From a bacterium (GTDB lineage Bacteria > Arandabacterota > Arandabacteria > Arandabacterales > JALGWA01), in the NCBI GenBank assembly GCA_025774425.1, contig JALGWA010000141.1:1-6240 (forward strand): DNA of 6,240 nt. The letters run 5' to 3'. The notes beneath the pieces were generated by a model. The model made no database searches. It was not told the origin of the DNA and was given only the letters and a program-made list of their open reading frames with translations. The first letter of the stretch is position 1. The number at the start of each line of letters is the position of its first letter. The position numbers and the translations under genes were made by a program. Shown one piece after another: positions 5,310-6,240 of the stretch.

Positions 5310-6240
5310 GGTGATGAGCAAGCCGGCCCGCATGAGGAACGCGATCACCTCCCGGCTCAAGATCATGTCGGAGCTCGACATCGCCGAGCGGCGTCTCCCG
5401 CAGGACGGCAGAATCAAGGTCCGCGTGGACGGCCGCACGGTCGACATCCGTGTCTCCACGGTTCCCACGATCTTCGGCGAGAAGGTCGTCATGAGGATTC
5501 TCGACAAGGGCAACCTCAAGCTCGACCTCGAGACTTTCGGCTTCGAGGAGAGGGCGCTGGCGAACTTCATCAGGGCGATCGAGGCCCCCTACGGCATAGT
5601 ACTCGTCACCGGGCCGACCGGGAGCGGCAAGACGACTACGCTCTACTCGGCCTTGACGAGGATCAACAAGCCGGGTGTCAACATCATGACGGCCGAGGAC
5701 CCCGTGGAGTACAACATAGACGGGATCAATCAGGTGCAGATGCACGAGGAGATCGACCTGACCTTCGCCCGCGTTCTCAGGTCCTTCCTCCGGCAGGATC
5801 CCAACATCATCATGGTCGGTGAGATCCGCGATACGGAGACGGGCTCGATAGCGGTCAAGGCGGCTCTTACCGGGCATCTCGTTCTATCCACCATCCATAC
5901 CAACGATGCGCCGAGCACGATCGACAGACTCGTCGACATGGGCATCGAGCCCTTCCTCGTCGCAGCGTCCCTGAACCTCGTCCTCGCGCAGAGGTTGGTC
6001 CGGAAGATCTGTCCCAAGTGCAAGGAGGAGTTCGAGGCCCATCCCGAGGCCGTGCGTGAGCTCGGGCTCACACCCGAGGACGCCAGGGGCACGAAGTTCT
6101 ACCGGGGGCGGGGCTGTTCCAAGTGCAACAACACGGGCTATCTGGGCAGGCAGGGCGTGTTCGAGGTCATGCCGGCGAGCGCGACCATACGGCGGATGAT
6201 TCTGGACAGGGCTTCGACCGCCGACCTCAGGAAGCAGGCG
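5101..6240 (+). CDS. pilB: PilB/GspE-type secretion ATPase domain (continuation after frameshift; runs off the right edge)
   Basis: From 5056 the frame encodes the rest of PilB and stays open to 6240. An acidic linker comes first, then PVIKFVNSMLTDAVRKGVSDIHIEP (SDIHIEP at 5239-5259), where the N2 domain of the ATPase begins. The Walker A motif is GPTGSGKT (5611-5634) and the Asp box is TAEDPVEYN (from 5689). Walker B is IIMVGEIRD (5806-5832) and the His box GHLVLSTIHTND is at 5872-5907. Two CxxC pairs (6010-6021 and 6115-6126) form the zinc-binding tetracysteine. All motifs for hexameric pilus-extension or type II secretion ATPases are intact. With the N-terminal fragment it would be one protein of the usual PilB size. 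An ATG at 5101 has GAGGA (5089-5093) 7 nt upstream, so it could start a shorter protein. No stop or downstream pil genes are visible, so PilB versus GspE is not decided. Confidence 0.85.
   Translation, partial: MDMEDDALEVVEDTSDEEDEGLQEAEQAPVIKFVNSMLTDAVRKGVSDIHIEPGENHFRVRFRIDGTLHEVMSKPARMRNAITSRLKIMSELDIAERRLPQDGRIKVRVDGRTVDIRVSTVPTIFGEKVVMRILDKGNLKLDLETFGFEERALANFIRAIEAPYGIVLVTGPTGSGKTTTLYSALTRINKPGVNIMTAEDPVEYNIDGINQVQMHEEIDLTFARVLRSFLRQDPNIIMVGEIRDTETGSIAVKAALTGHLVLSTIHTNDAPSTIDRLVDMGIEPFLVAASLNLVLAQRLVRKICPKCKEEFEAHPEAVRELGLTPEDARGTKFYRGRGCSKCNNTGYLGRQGVFEVMPASATIRRMILDRASTADLRKQA

Noticed and set aside
5014..5877. Minus-strand open frame of 287 codons opposite the ATPase domain
   Set aside because: It is antisense to clear PilB motifs (Walker A, Asp box) and its composition is shadow-like (HDDVG, HLHLID repeats).

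Overview
The window reads as a GC-rich chromosomal segment of a diderm (Gram-negative-type) bacterium. The evidence is an apparent outer-membrane beta-barrel C-terminus at the left edge, a type IV pilus/type II secretion ATPase at the right edge, and a sigma-54-type promoter. Every supported gene is on the + strand. The genes use ATA (Ile) and AGG (Arg) freely despite the high GC content. This is unusual for high-GC Proteobacteria and would suit an uncultured lineage such as the FCB-related candidate phyla, but the taxon cannot be fixed from this sequence.

Layout. (1) Positions 2-148 hold the last 48 codons of a probable TonB-dependent-receptor-like barrel. (2) A gene-free gap (149-323) carries an imperfect inverted repeat and then a good sigma-70-type promoter (TTGACA, 17 bp, TAGGCT) only 9 bp before the next ATG. 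(3) From that promoter runs a tight four-gene block: an exported SagB/ThcOx-type nitroreductase (324-1010), a CvpA-family membrane protein (1000-1494), phosphomannomutase/phosphoglucomutase ManB (1508-2884) and mannose-1-phosphate guanylyltransferase ManC (GTG start at 2886, end 3956). The junctions are an 11-bp overlap, a 13-bp gap and a 1-bp gap. ManB and ManC together turn mannose-6-phosphate into GDP-mannose for surface polysaccharide or glycosylation. (4) After a short gap comes a small membrane-anchored ComEA-like helix-hairpin-helix protein (4042-4413). (5) A 233-bp intergenic region holds three copies of a TGCAAATTGCGA motif, a GGTCC/GGACC dyad and a sigma-54 (-24/-12) promoter. (6) The pilB/gspE ATPase gene starts at 4647. 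In the sequence as given it is broken by a frameshift near 5055. The ATPase domain continues in another frame to the right edge without a stop.

The two halves have different themes: envelope/sugar-nucleotide metabolism on the left, and DNA uptake or pilus function (ComEA plus PilB) on the right. No new multi-gene system is evident. The most notable points are the disrupted pilB and its regulatory region, where the sigma-54 promoter and the upstream repeats lie.
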